The notes under the pieces were generated by a model. The model was not told where the DNA came from and ran no database searches. It saw nothing but the letters and a program-made list of their open reading frames with translations. A DNA stretch of 64,000 bases from Diprion similis (lineage: Eukaryota; Arthropoda; Insecta; Hymenoptera; Diprionidae): assembly GCF_021155765.1 (NCBI RefSeq), contig NC_060114.1:11747001-11811000 (forward strand), written 5' to 3'. The translations under genes and the position numbers were made by a program. Within the stretch, counting starts at the first letter, position 1; every line of letters begins with the position of its first letter. Positions 1-11,340 of the stretch are shown here, in pieces.

Positions 1-100
1 AGTCGTCGGACAGATTTTTTGGGTGTCTCATTAATTCCTTAAGATTTATTAATTCAAAATTTCGTATGATAATAATGATAATAATGGTTTCAAGACTTAC

Positions 101-934
101 TCAGTTTTTTGTGAAGCAGACTGTTGTACTTGTAGGTATGTCTATTCGATTTATGAACTCTGGCCTCCGAATAAGGAGGGCAAACAGTCGCCTCAACAGC
201 TCCGCTTATGCTACTCAAGCTGGTAGTTCCATCTAAGGTAAGTATATTTTTTTTTTTAAATCAATATTCATGCTCTTTTTATCGCTATCAATATTGATGT
301 TATTATTTGTTACAGGACGAGGAGAGAATAAACAGAAAGAAGTACATTTTAATACCTTCCTAACAAGTATTTATTGTAGTCTTTGACCGCAGCATTAAAT
401 AACAATCATTGAAAAGTCAGACGTGCAAAGTATCACCTCTCAGAGTTGAGTACGAGGGATTTTTCGCATGCAGTATTAGGCAATTCGTTGGAAAAAATTT
501 TAAATTACTTTTATAACCGAACTAACAGTTGCAGGAATAAAAACAGAAAAGTAGTCTGCAAGAGGTCGGAGAGTAAAGATGAGAAAGAGATAACAACAAT
601 CGCAGTTGCTTTTACTCCGATTACGTACATCCAACTGTGAGAGACGATATTGCCTCGTAGATGCGGACCTAATCGCTGTGGAAGTAAAGGGTTAGGTCAG
701 GGTTTTTGTTTACCATCGTCGGACTCTGGCGCTTCCCCTGGAATAATCGTTCCACACGGATTCCGAGTTCGTTTTGGCTGGAATCCGAGTCCCTGAAAAT
801 GAAAAGCAGTTATTTTTCTTTTTGTTTTCCCCAATCCGCGATTGGTTTTTAGGGTTACGTACCGTTGTCACGTTGACAGATTCGTCGTCAGATTCCGGTG
901 CCTCGCCGACAACAACAACGGCCTTTAAATCCAT
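101..934 (-). CDS. Unidentified protein gene, 5' part only (runs off the left edge)
   Basis: I do not recognise this gene. Three minus-strand exons join in phase: 863-934 (ATG at 934, 24 codons, donor GTACGT), 714-792 (acceptor TTTTCAG, 79 nt, donor GTAAAC) and 101-232 (acceptor TTACCTTAG, 132 nt, donor GTAAGT). They give about 94 residues and the frame continues past the left edge. The product is acidic and low in complexity at its N-terminus. The octapeptide GEAPESDD occurs at residues 10-17 and again at 43-50, each time after a short Val/Ile stretch, which resembles SUMO-interacting or CK2-site motifs (inference). The third exon is basic and ends KYNSLLHKKL. The acceptor of the third exon follows an A-rich stretch and is the weakest junction. 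A 50-codon ORF at 84-236 on the plus strand competes with it. Confidence 0.5.
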
Positions 935-2973
935 TTTTATTTTTTTACACAATTTTAAAGTTATAAACACGATCACGTCGTGACGCTAGGCTGTTCCAAT
1001 CCAGTTTGACACTCTCACGTCGTAAGAACGCAGAGAAAAACAAATGACATGAAAAAAAAATAAGCAGATTAGGCGCTCAACAGTCAGAAAACAAAGAAAT
1101 CAATACATCGATTTCTCAACTTTTTTCCATGCCTGCACCACTGATCTCTGAGTTCAGTGGCCTGTAATCTATTTTTATTCATACTTGAAGGGCCTTTTTA
1201 AGATATTGATGATCTGAATATGGCGGGTAGTGAGATGCAGTTTCAAATTTTTTTTTCCGCTTCGTGCGGTTTTTGATCAAATGAATATTGTATCTTATTT
1301 GTACAAAGTAATGAATGGGTAGTTGGCTTTTCAAACAAGTATGGTTTTTATTTATTAATTCTACTAGACACAGACCAGTTTTCGTATACTATAAACATAC
1401 ACTAAATTTAATTTCATTTAATACTTAATGTAGAATAATTTTGTGGCTAGTTATCATATTTTTTTGTTGCAGTTCGATTCAACCCCGTTACAAGTATGTA
1501 CCTATATATTATCGCTAGCTTCAAGTCTCTGAATAAAATAATAAAATAAAAAAATAAATGAAATAAAATAACACACATATAATATGTACAAATATAGAAG
1601 TCTGGACACGCAAAAGTTCAAAGGAGGGTTCAAGGAGTTCCATATTCCATTGACCGCGAATTGTGCGACAGGCGACCAATCATTTAATTTTTTTTGTAAT
1701 ACGCATGCAGACGAGTGATTACATTTTGTAAAAAGAAAATAACCATTTAATCGTATGGATAGTAATATTTTATTACTTGACTCAGTTCTGATAATGAATT
1801 CCAATATGTATTTTCTACTAGAAAATTATAAACAATCCAGAACACAGATACACACTGACTCAAGATTATAGCCCCATATGCTATCAATGAGTTCCTCGAG
1901 AAATTCTCCAACCGAAAGGTTTTTTACTTTTGACAGAAAATTTGTCGTTTGCGACTTACAGCCGTTTGAGATTTTGGTAGCATCTGGTGGTTCAGGACAG
2001 CTGCCGGGCACATAATGATCAAATGACGCTTCGCCAGGCTTATTATGAGCCATCGGATACTACCAGATTGACACATTTCAAACAGTTATAATTCACAGAC
2101 GATAAATTTTCGATGACAATTAAAGAAACGCTTCAGTAGCAATTTTCACGAGGAATACATTGATAGTCTATGGGGCGATAATCCTGGGTCACTCTGTAGA
2201 TACGTTACAATTTGATCACGCCAATTCGTAAATCATGGAATCATTCCGTTGTCATGCTTGTTACATACTATATTAACAGACTCACCGGTTTCGTTTAAAT
2301 GGTTTCTTCTATCTTATATTGTTATAATCACAAAATCCGTGTTACCATGTGGGGTCACAAGTTTTTGCGAAAAGAGCACTAGTATCATGAACATTGACAT
2401 TATCATCCAATTGGTTGATTGGTTTTTCTTATTTCTCTCTTTCTTTCGTAAAATATTAAAATATAGTTATGGTGCGCGTATAAAAAGATAATTACGTTAC
2501 AATAGCAGACTAATAAAAACTAAAATATTATAGTATAATACCTGATATAATATATATATATATAATCAAAACAAAGAAAAAATAATATTAATAAGAATTG
2601 TAAAGAGTTCGAGCATGGAAAATCACCAATGTTGTTTTAATCGCGATAAGTATTTAAATTTATCAATGTCCGTGGCTTCTGAATTATTTTTTTTGTGTCC
2701 GTTGTATCTTAGCATCGTTATTACTCATTCACTCTTTCCATCGATATTCAAAAAGAAGTCTTTTCCATCCATCGAAATGCGAATGTATTTGAAAAGAAAA
2801 CTGTTTTCTTGAGCTATCTAATAACGCACAGGCGAAATTACGTACCCCGAGCAACGTTTCGATGCTCGACAAATACTAACATCGCCGTGTTTTGCGTTAA
2901 ACGAAGAATGTAAAATTCTTCTTTCAATTATATTATCAATTTTCTCACACACATTATACACGATACCACGTGT
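935..2973. other. Intergenic stretch, AT-rich, no supported gene
   Basis: This is the 5' flank of the left-edge gene and the 3' flank of cyclin B, both read leftwards. The reading frames here are short and lack a convincing splice model. One minus-strand frame at 1826-2053 starts with an ATG and contains an internal GTAAGT, but I could not join it to anything. A possible ATTAAA poly(A) signal for cyclin B (minus strand) lies at 2636-2641. Confidence 0.5.
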
Positions 2974-4984
2974 CTAGTCTTGCCTCTTGGTTGTCGCCAG
3001 GTCGTACATCGTCGGTGATTTAAGCTCTGAACGCAAACTTATTTTCATATGCTTTGACTGGGTGTACTTCTTTCTCACAGCTTGATGCTTTGATTTCTCA
3101 ACATTTATGATATACAAAGCTATTTCTTTAACAATCGGAAGTACCTGTGCCTCTGTGTACGTACTGTAGTGTACCAAAGTCGGTGTCCAGACGAGTTTTC
3201 CTTCCTCCGCATCTTCTTCGCTACCAATCAGGCTGTGTAAACCAGAGTAATGGATGAATGAATTTCGAATTGACTTCGGCAGAATATACAACAATGCACA
3301 TAAAAAATGTAACTTACAAAAGTGACAGGTACAATGCCGCAGCCGCGACGAGACTGGGCGGGTAGTGGCACATGTCGTAATTGACTAGACTTTGCTCCAG
3401 AAAATATTTAGCCATTGTGTGATGGACGGCTAAGGCCTATAGAATAACAAGAAATTTGAAATTGAAATGAACAAAATTACTCTCAAATGAAATTGTCATA
3501 CCTTTCCTGCCTTGCTATATCTTCTCAGAAATTGCAGGGGCAGGGGCCGTCCAAGAGAGTAATTCAGAGTCCGCAACATCACCATCTCCATCTGCAAGAC
3601 CTCCAGTTTCGAATAGGCATTATCCGTCACATAAACAAAGTCGTTTATGTCCGGGGAATACATTTCCTCGTATTTACTGGCCACGAACATTGCCGTTATA
3701 CCCACCAGCTGCAGCCTCTTTCTGTCGATAGTCCTGTATGCCTATGAATAAGGTAAATTAAGTAAACAGTATAAATACCAAAAAGCTTTACATGCGAACA
3801 AATTTACGACAATTTTTCAATTAGAGTAAGCCTCTCACTCGTCATTCTGGATAAACGAAATTAAAATCAGATGCTTTTCAACCATGAAAAATATCAAACC
3901 TGGAGAAATCGATCAAGTATTGCAACTGTCAGATAGAGCGTCTCCTGAGTAAGGTGGAACTGTTGGTGAACCTCAACAAGCCAATCGACAAGAACGCTTC
4001 TCATTTTAGAAGTGACTTGTTGTCCAGCTAAGAACTCTGTTTCTACAGGAGTTTGCCGCTCGAGATCACGGAGGTGTGCGTATATGTCATTGCTATATAT
4101 CGACACAAGTATGGGATTTCCGCTGTCATCTTGGTCAATATCCTCTATCAAAAGGTCCGATGAAAACGACACCTTTTCACCCTGATCCGGCTGCTGCATT
4201 TGCTGCTGGTGTGCAGGTGGTGGGGTTTGTTCAATCGAAGGTCTGACGGGTGGAGATGAGGATTCATTTTTAACGACTTGCTTGGCCAGCTCAACGTGAG
4301 GCTTTTCCACCGGCTTCAGACTTTCCAAAGTGGCTGTTTTCACCGTGACCTTCTTTTGCAAGTCGTGCTGAATGGTTGCTTTGCACATCGGTCTTGTGCC
4401 ACGCAAATTGTTCACTTTATTGCCTATCTCACCCAATGCCGCTCTCTTGGTATGCCCAAGGCCCAGGGCCTTACTTTTAGCATTAGCGACATTCTCCTGG
4501 TTCCCAATGTTCTGCGAGATGAAAAAATGATTCCATAATAAAGACGAGTGAAAATAGCCTGTCTGAAATCGGTTTGATAATTCGGGGTAATGCACTTTAA
4601 AGAAAATTAAAGTCATCAAGATTAGGTCATGTGAAATGAGAGCGCAAAATTTATTTGAGATCAGGGAAAAATTCCAAGGTGAGATCAAAGGGCGAGTTTG
4701 TTATTACTTTCATTACACCGATGGCGTATTTTTCACTGGAAAAAGTAAGATAAAAGTTGGAGGAAGCAAACTAAAACTGTAGTTGAGATTTGGGTGAAAC
4801 TTGCTGATATCCGAAGTCGGGGGGACAAGATTTTCGTAATTATAATCCCCCTGTCGTCATGAAAAACGACCGTTACAGCGGCTCGACGGATTCATATTTG
4901 GAATGCAATAACGTGGCGCGGACGAGTTAGTAAGGGAATAATAATATTGCTTACCACAAGGGCCGGTCGGCTTCTCAACGCCAT
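2974..4984 (-). CDS. CycB: G2/mitotic-specific cyclin B
   Basis: Regulatory subunit of CDK1; drives entry into mitosis and is destroyed by APC/C. Five coding exons: 4955-4984, 3900-4511, 3502-3741, 3318-3436 and 2974-3232, giving 419 codons, the usual size for B cyclins. Visible signs: a destruction box RAALGEIGN at residues 33-41; a disordered, Pro/Gln-rich N-terminus to about residue 130; the cyclin-box signature [12 protein letters not shown] starting near residue 180; the ASKYEE motif in exon 3; and a C-terminal cyclin fold with [13 protein letters not shown] and [11 protein letters not shown], typical of B1/B2-type cyclins. All junctions are GT-AG and phases agree (0, 0, 0, 2). The first exon has only ten codons ([10 protein letters not shown]). 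The gene is single and intact here. It is not a B3 type as far as can be judged from the D-box and cyclin box. Confidence 0.97.
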
Positions 4985-5129
4985 GATAAATGCCGCTTAA
5001 ATATCGAACTATAACAGTGTTAAAAGACGTGTTTTATTGCTCCGTATATCCCAGCTCTAAGCCAAACAAGAAACAACAAACTCTCGGCTGTGCATTCACC
5101 AGACCACCGAGCAATCGAGCAACGACTTC

Positions 5130-5310
5130 TTCGGTTTGAATTCGTTTGTCCAATAACTTTCGACCGGCGAGCGGCCAACGGAAATCGTCTGTCTCTTCTC
5201 TTTTTCTCTCTTCATCTGTCGCTCATTCTATATATCTGTCACTCTCCGATCCCCCCTCCTTTTGCTCTAACCCCTTAGAGCGGAATCGAAAAAATTACGC
5301 GATTGGTCCG
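5130..5310 (-). promoter_or_regulatory. Candidate cyclin B promoter with CCAAT boxes and a CHR-like hexamer
   Basis: About 150-320 nt upstream of the cyclin B ATG there is a CCAAT at 5150-5154, a TTTGAA hexamer at 5135-5140 (the cell-cycle homology region sequence known from mammalian G2/M promoters), and an inverted CCAAT (ATTGG) at 5302-5306. Such a combination binds NF-Y and DREAM/MuvB in mammals. Its use in this insect is inference. The spacing (10 bp between CCAAT and TTTGAA) is not the canonical one. Confidence 0.3.
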
Positions 5311-6206
5311 CTGCCCGGAACAGGGTGAACAGTAAGGCAACCACCGAGTCAGTTTAACGATTAAACAGGCGTTTTTATTTTTCGTTATACATCAGGTAGG
5401 GGATGATGCCGTGCATGAAAATAAACATCTTTTTTTATTATATTCGTTGTCGCAGAGCTTTTGTTTTCCGTTTTTAATTTAAACTTTGTATTGTTTTTTA
5501 CAACCATGCACGGGACAGGCGATTCCATCCCAATAACCTCGCAAAGTTGCGAGAAAATATTCCGTCTAACCTTTGCTGAGGCGATGCTACGTGCGTTTTG
5601 ACCTGCTGAAATCATTCTTTACTTCTTGATGTGAAGTCAATTTTCTTTCTTTGGGTAGATTTTGTATGAAATTTACAAATATTACAGAACATCGAGGCAT
5701 TCCGTGAATCGAGGGAAACCGAATAATTCATTGAAACATCTCTACCACTTTCTGCAAAGATATCGCGGCTTTGTACAAGAGAATTAGTTATACAAATCGA
5801 TTTGTGGGAAAGTTACGACATTACAGATTGGAAAACTGTAAATAATTGTTGATATTATTAACTAGTGAGAATATTTATCTATCTCAGTGGTGTTACGAAT
5901 CACGGAGAGAAGAAATGAGTTTTCAGATAGAATGAGAGTTTATTTATTACTTTCGTTTTCCATTCGATAAACATGGTAGTTACAATTACCAACAATTCCG
6001 AATTCTACGATGATCATAGAAAAGTGTAGTTTCGCTTTTATCAAACAGAGTTGTAGATTTCTTACTAGTGTAAGTACATACATGCATACATTACGAATGG
6101 CTGAATGCGTCGATCTCAACAGCTGCCAAACAGCTGTCAAAATATTAATTCATATGTATTTTATAGAAGTGCAACTGACGGGTGATAGACACTTTGTCAC
6201 GTAACA
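5311..6206. other. Intergenic region between cyclin B and VPS26C
   Basis: Shared upstream region of two divergent genes (cyclin B to the left, VPS26C to the right). It is AT-rich and holds no supported exon. Short frames here have no recognisable domain or splice support. Confidence 0.5.
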
Positions 6207-7510
6207 ATGGCAATAAGTTTGGATATCAAGCTCAAGAGAGCCAACAAAATATATCACGAAGGGGTCAGTCGATAAATAATTGATAAATTTTTAGGTTATG
6301 ATCCAACTTCCGATAAACTATGCAAAAGCCTACATTCATTTTGTTCTCTCTCTTTCTCCTGACACCATATAGGAAATAGTGTCGGGAATAATTCTGCTCA
6401 AATGCAACTCTGACGTTAAACACGATGGTATTTTCCTAACTATGGAAGGTTCGGTCAGCCTTCAGTTGAGCTCAAAAAATGTTGGGATATTCGAGGCGTT
6501 TTACAACTCTGTCAAGGTTGGTATTTCGCTTCCTCGATTTATCTTTTCCTTACGTTGTTTCTCCTACTTTACAGCCGATTCAGCTGGTGCAGTACACGCT
6601 GGACGTTGCCCCAGCAGGTAAAATACCAAGTGGTAAAACTGAAATTCCTTTTGAGTTGCCGCTGAAGCCCCGAGGCAACAAACCTTTGTACGAAACTTAC
6701 CATGGAGTATTCGTCAGCATTCAGTATTTGGTTCGCTGCGATATCAAGCGCAGCTTCTTGGCAAAGGATGTTAGCAAGTCTTTGGAATTTATCATGGAGG
6801 ATAAGCCGCCGAATTCACAAATGCAAAAAGCTCACTCTAAAATAGTATTTTACAAAATAACACCAGAGTCGCTTCAAAACATCAGAGAAAGGACTGGCGT
6901 ACCAAAATTCTTGATATCTGGAAGACTTGACTCTGTCTGCTGTAAATTGACTCAGCCCTTGACCGGAGAGGTAAATAGAGAGCTTCCTGCATCAAGTAAA
7001 GCAAATTCTATGTGTTCTTTTCTTTTTTTTTACAATCAGGTGATCATTGAGCATTGCGAAGTACCCATAAAGTCGATTGAGCTTCAGCTGGTGAGAGTGG
7101 AAACGTGTGGATGTGCGGAGGGATATTCCAGAGATGGTAATGAAATAAGAATTGTTTAGGTAGCCTTCAGCAGTTCCATTGAAAATGTTTATTCCATAAA
7201 TTGATTTTTGTTATTATTATTGCTACAGCTACAGAGATACAAAATATACAAATAGGAGAAGGTAACGTTTGCACTGGGCTAGCGATACCAATTTACATGA
7301 TTTTCCCACGTCTGTTTACCTGTCCGACATTGAATACAAGTAATTTCAAAGTTGGTAAGTGTGCAGGGTATCTTCAATAATCGTGTTGAAACACGAATCA
7401 TACTTAATTTAATTTATATTCTTGCAGAGTTCGAAGTAAACCTAATCGTCGTATTTGAGGACGACTATTTGGTCACAGAAAACTTTCCAATCACTCTAAC
7501 AAGGCACTAA
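6207..7510 (+). CDS. VPS26C: VPS26C (DSCR3), Retriever/Commander complex subunit
   Basis: Arrestin-fold subunit that with VPS35L and VPS29 forms Retriever, part of the Commander complex recycling integral membrane proteins from endosomes. Six exons: 6207-6263, 6373-6516, 6575-6970, 7040-7136, 7229-7354 and 7428-7510, giving 300 codons (human protein about 297). The start ATG follows the context GTAACA. Family hallmarks: N-terminal LDIKLKRANKIYHEG; LTMEGSVSLQLSSKNVGIFEAFYNS (two short blocks); KTEIPFELPL; LYETYHGVFVSIQY; RCDIKRS; LTQPLTGE at the inter-domain link; ELQLVRVETCGCAEGY; and near the end IYMIFPRLFTCPTLNTSNFKVEFEVN and a LVTENFPITL tail. No frame break. It converges with PARP16, whose stop is only about 530 nt away. 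Confidence 0.96.
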
Positions 7511-7580
7511 ACGTGCGTTACCAACTATCACAGTATGAATCTGATGATTTTCATCTATAATTATTATATCAATGTAAATA

Positions 7581-7586
7581 ATTAAA
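7581..7586 (+). terminator. Likely poly(A) signal of VPS26C (ATTAAA)
   Basis: ATTAAA lies 71 nt after the VPS26C stop codon in an A-rich stretch. It is the nearest acceptable hexamer. Assigned by position only. Confidence 0.4.
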
Positions 7587-7635
7587 AAACTGCTCAAATA
7601 ATACTTAAAAAAATCATATTTTCGCACGACTACCG

Positions 7636-7756
7636 TTAATCGATTTGCTTTGAATGATGTGTGTGACTCTGGGAGTATTCGTAGTGCTGCTGCAAGTTGC
7701 TTATAATCACCACTAATATCAAAGTAGTGTAAACGTTGCGAACCAAAATTTTGCTT
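7636..7756 (-). other. Possible alternative last exon of PARP16 (weak)
   Basis: A minus-strand open frame ending at 7636 carries a hydrophobic run VYTTLILVVIISNL followed by a polar tail. An AG at 7758-7757 would splice PARP16 exon 5 (phase 2) into this frame without a shift and would replace the transmembrane tail encoded by 8042-8201 with another tail-anchor-like segment. The acceptor lacks a good polypyrimidine tract, so this remains speculative. The upstream part of the same frame overlaps the inverted repeat at 7802-7946. Confidence 0.2.
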
Positions 7757-7801
7757 CTGGTTTTCTTGACAAATTTGTAGATATTATGGTCTTCGATTGC
7801 C

Positions 7802-7946
7802 TTTTGCAGGTACAGACCCTCAGATTGATTTTGACCCATTTAAGGCCAACAGTGTAGTCTGCTACCGCCTGTTTAATATAGGAGACAGACACCATCGGTG
7901 ACCTTGTATGGGTCAGAATCGATTTAAGGGTCTGTACTTACAAATG
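7802..7946. repeat. Inverted repeat between the convergent VPS26C and PARP16 3' ends
   Basis: Two 38-39 nt arms (7802-7839 and 7908-7946) are reverse complements, identical at about 32 of 39 positions, around a loop of about 68 nt. All but one of the differences are transitions. The loop contains a minus-strand ATTAAA (7872-7877), a candidate PARP16 poly(A) signal about 165 nt past its stop. Both arms, read outward, begin MGQN and share GLYLQ. Confidence 0.7.
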
Positions 7947-8041
7947 CATGTGAAAAAAATTGAATTTCATACTAACGACAGTCTGGATGATAAGCTTTGG
8001 GAATCGTTAAAGTATGGTGTGATAAATCTCAACCTAGTCGA

Positions 8042-9839
8042 CTACTGGAATCCAACTTTTTGGATAAACAGTCTGCAATACTTTTCAACGTACTTGTTGT
8101 GAGTCAGCCCGACAGATGCCAACAGAACCACATAGCCAAGAACAAAAGTGAGCAGCTTGTGCCTTCTGAACCAGGCAACCAATCCTCGTCCTTCCTTGTG
8201 CCTGAAAGCAGCAGCAAAGAATGAATAAAAAATATCTGATCCATCTCTGAGAAACTGCTTGGATTTTCGTCATTGATCATGCACAGAAACCATTGATAAG
8301 TGTCAGAATGTTGCTAAGACGACAAAATAGATTGGATGGAACGCCAAAACCATATTTGTCTCTACACACTAGACTGCAAAAAAGTTTTTTTCGTCGTTTC
8401 CATTTACCTTGAGGAAGAAAACTCTTGGCTATAAACCAGCAGGTATCTGATACGAACTAAATCGCTATTTACAACGAGATAGTACTTGTTTGGAACTTTG
8501 CCACTCATTGCATCGAATACAGTATTTCTTGCTGCATCCTCTGAATAAGAAAAAAAATTAGGGCTGAAACTATTATGTTCAAAAACGAGATGCCCTGAAT
8601 TAGACAAATTATTCTTCACCTGAGTCCCCTCTTTTCATGTCGGGGTGATTGATGAGCTCACACAAAGCGACGCAGCTTAATTGACTGCCATGCATGCTGC
8701 CGCCCCATCCGTATCCAACAGGACTGTAAGGCAAGCTGACACCCAGTTCGCTAGAGAAGTAGATGCCTGTGCCGTAGAGAGATCTCTGGATAGTATAACA
8801 AAAGCAATGAAATAAACATCAAAAATGATGCGAGTGTTTGAAGTAGAATAATCATGCCAACCTTGCACATGTTCTGCTGTAAGCCGTAGTGGATTATTGA
8901 GTGGAAATTCTCCAGTCGACTGCCGTGGTAAGCGTAAAGGGTCGTGTGTCCCTGGGCAGCTGTTCTCCACCTCTCCTCAAACGGGGACTGCTTGGTGCTT
9001 GCAACTTGGAATATTAGATTAGGAGGTGCCACTGCCATTTCAGAGGGAACACGCTTCAGCACAGAGTCATACTGCAACATCATTGTCGGCGAAGTTAAGC
9101 ATAAGAATTTCGGAATGCTAAATTTTTTGCAAATTCGCATTTGATTTGTCTATCTAATTACAGGTGTTTTATTTTTAGAAAAAGCCGTCCTCAGAAACGA
9201 ACATGTTCAACAATCTCATAACATCTAAGTGGAATGGAATACTACGACTTGAACTCACACATTCTTTGTTTACGCTCTTGATCTGCGGGTCTCTAAGTCT
9301 AACAAGAACCCAGTACAGCAAATCGACCGCAGCTGAGTTGTTTTCATAAACATCAGGCTCGTCTAATTGGCGAATGACTATGGAGAGTGGAGGTATTGTC
9401 TGGATGGCTTCCCTCTACGAAATACGAAGTAGGTCTGAGTAGCGTATAAAATTGCAACAGAGACAGTTAAGCATAGAAAAAGAAAATGCACTCTGCCACA
9501 GACGAGACATACCAGAGCCTCGATGTCTTTGCATTCGTTCCTAACGTACATCGGGGGATAAGGTCTGAGGCATGAGTCATATCTGTAGCTGTGAGAGGCA
9601 GCGACGAAGAGAGACCACTTTACGTCAGCAGCGACAGGATCCCGCTCCAAAATTGTTTTCAACGAGAGTACTTTCTTCTTGGGGCATTCTTCTATCGTGA
9701 GCGATCCGAGGGGGGGAGGAATGGTCTGAGGGTCGAACCCAAGGCGGCTGGTCGAGCTGCAACAGTCCTCCTCAGGGTCGGATTTCACCTTCGTCTTGAC
9801 CTCGGCGTCGCCACTCGTCGCGTTCGTTAAATTTGCCAT
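8042..9839 (-). CDS. PARP16: PARP16, tail-anchored ER mono-ADP-ribosyltransferase
   Basis: Transfers ADP-ribose to ER stress sensors (PERK, IRE1) and other substrates; anchored in the ER and nuclear envelope by a C-terminal membrane segment. Six exons: 9513-9839, 9259-9414, 8862-9071, 8620-8785, 8408-8540 and 8042-8201, giving 383 codons with consistent phases. Residues about 65-109 carry DPVAADVKWSLFVAASHSY and CKDIEAL, the PARP16 helical domain. The ART fold follows: YHGSRLENFHSIIHYGL with the catalytic His at 210, YGTGIYFS with Tyr240, and PNKYYLVVNSDLVRIRYLLVYS with the third Tyr near 306. This is the H-Y-Y triad of mono-ART PARPs. Residues about 347-363 form the tail anchor (LLTFVLGYVVLLASVGL). 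The start at 9839 has a good context (CAAA ATG G). The N-terminus is about 55 residues longer than in human PARP16. Confidence 0.95.
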
Positions 9840-11099
9840 TTTGCAAGGGGTTAACAAAAGAATTTTTCCAGCTCACACCGAGCCCTGAATTGTCATCGCA
9901 TTCGGAGTGGATGCAAGAAAAACAGCGATACCACCTGCAAAATTTGTCCCAGTGAACCGACACCCTCGTATCCGCCTATGAAAATACGTATTCTAACCTC
10001 AAAGCGTCGACCGACAGCCGCACAAACTGGTCTGTCTCCGTTCTCCGTCAGCCAGCATGCACAAGCAGAGGCCGTGGTGACCGACGTTTTCAATATTTTT
10101 TGGCTCCGTCGGTCAAATTTTTGAGATTACAATACCTGAGAAATATCGCGGTGTAAGTTGTGTGATAAACGGTGCGTGTTTAACAACGTTCTAAGGCATG
10201 TTGATGTGTCTAGTTTTGTGTAGTGATTTCTTTTGATTTTCAGTGTCAAAGAATTGGCTTGCGATCTCGCTTACGTCTTCGTTCACGGAAAATTTATTTG
10301 GTAAAAAAATTTATTACATTTATATCCACAATATTAATCCTTCACATATTTTCACCAAGGTGTTTTTTTTTTTTTTTTTTTTTTTTTTTCTCCATACAAC
10401 GCCGCGGTATTATACACGCGACGATCACGCATCTTTCTCGCATTTGTTTCTCATATCTCTCGGCCTGCTGTTCGTTGACTGAGGATTGTTGAATCGTTTG
10501 AAGAATGATAATAACTATAGTTCGATAAACGAAATTAAATTGTATCAGACCGTGATAAGTAGCTTGATTGTGTAATGTGGAGAAATATAATATTACGAGA
10601 AAAAAAACTAGGCATTAATCAGTAGCAAATTTGTATAATATATTCAGCATTAAGACGTTTCTTATTCCGTAGAATTTCAATTTCGAAATCAGGTATATCA
10701 GAAACTGATTTTATGTGTGTCGTTATTTTATCACCCTTTTTTTGCCCGTTTGAATATAAGAAATAAAGTGGTAAAATACTATTGTGGCCATCGAAGAAAC
10801 AGACAATTATGTATATATGTTTTATAGGGGATCGAAAGATTCTCTCCACAACATAATTTCGATCGTTTGATGATAGTGCCGTCAAAAGTTCGCAGGCATG
10901 CCTAGGAGGCGTTCGAAAAATCAGTCATTTTGAATTTCTGCCGCGCTAAGCGAGGCCTGCGCAGTAGATACACACTTATCGACCGGGGCGCAATTATCTC
11001 TAGAACACGGGGATCGCCCGCCCGCGCGCGAATAAATTCCCCAAGATCAGCCTTCCAAATTCCCCGAGCATAATGAATATGTTCAAAAGTAACAAGGGG
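9840..11099. other. PARP16 upstream flank; no gene seen
   Basis: A moderately GC-rich stretch to about 10130 is the likely PARP16 promoter and 5' UTR. It includes a perfect 9-bp inverted repeat TGACCGACG (10078-10086) / CGTCGGTCA (10107-10115) that can form a hairpin. A run of about 28 T follows near 10362-10389. The rest is AT-rich, with no supported exon on either strand. Confidence 0.45.
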
Positions 11100-11214
11100 G
11101 TGAGCTGTAACCGGAACAAAAGAGCGTGACAAGAGTGAGTTTATCGAGTTGATTCGCGAGGGAGACTTAAGCACGAAACGAGTGCGATTTGAGCGTGACC
11201 AGTCCGACAACAAC
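11100..11214 (+). promoter_or_regulatory. Candidate non-coding first exon ending in a GTGAGT donor
   Basis: A GC-rich patch begins near 10980. A consensus donor, CAAC|GTGAGT, ends a possible exon at 11214. No matching coding frame exists, so if real it is a 5' non-coding exon of a plus-strand transcript, perhaps distal Mef2. Evidence is only the donor and base composition. Confidence 0.25.
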
Positions 11215-11340
11215 GTGAGTATAATATTATTCGAAGAGTATGTTCGAAACATATGTCGAACGAAAATCCGCGTACGGATTTGTCGAGGGTGGGTTGGCCG
11301 GACTGCGGCTCAATGTCATGCGTTCAAGGTAAACTATCGG

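Noticed and set aside
84..236. 50-codon plus-strand frame with a following GTAAGT and a good downstream acceptor at 315-316
   Set aside because: No domain or homologue recognised, and the opposite strand gives a three-exon model with matching phases and a conserved peptide repeat; kept only as the competing reading.
1826..2053. Minus-strand 75-codon frame beginning MAHNKPGEAS
   Set aside because: Contains an internal GTAAGT but I could not find a partner exon or any family resemblance.
9840..9857. Extension of PARP16 upstream to 9857
   Set aside because: The apparent first codon there is TTG; the ATG at 9839 has a good context.
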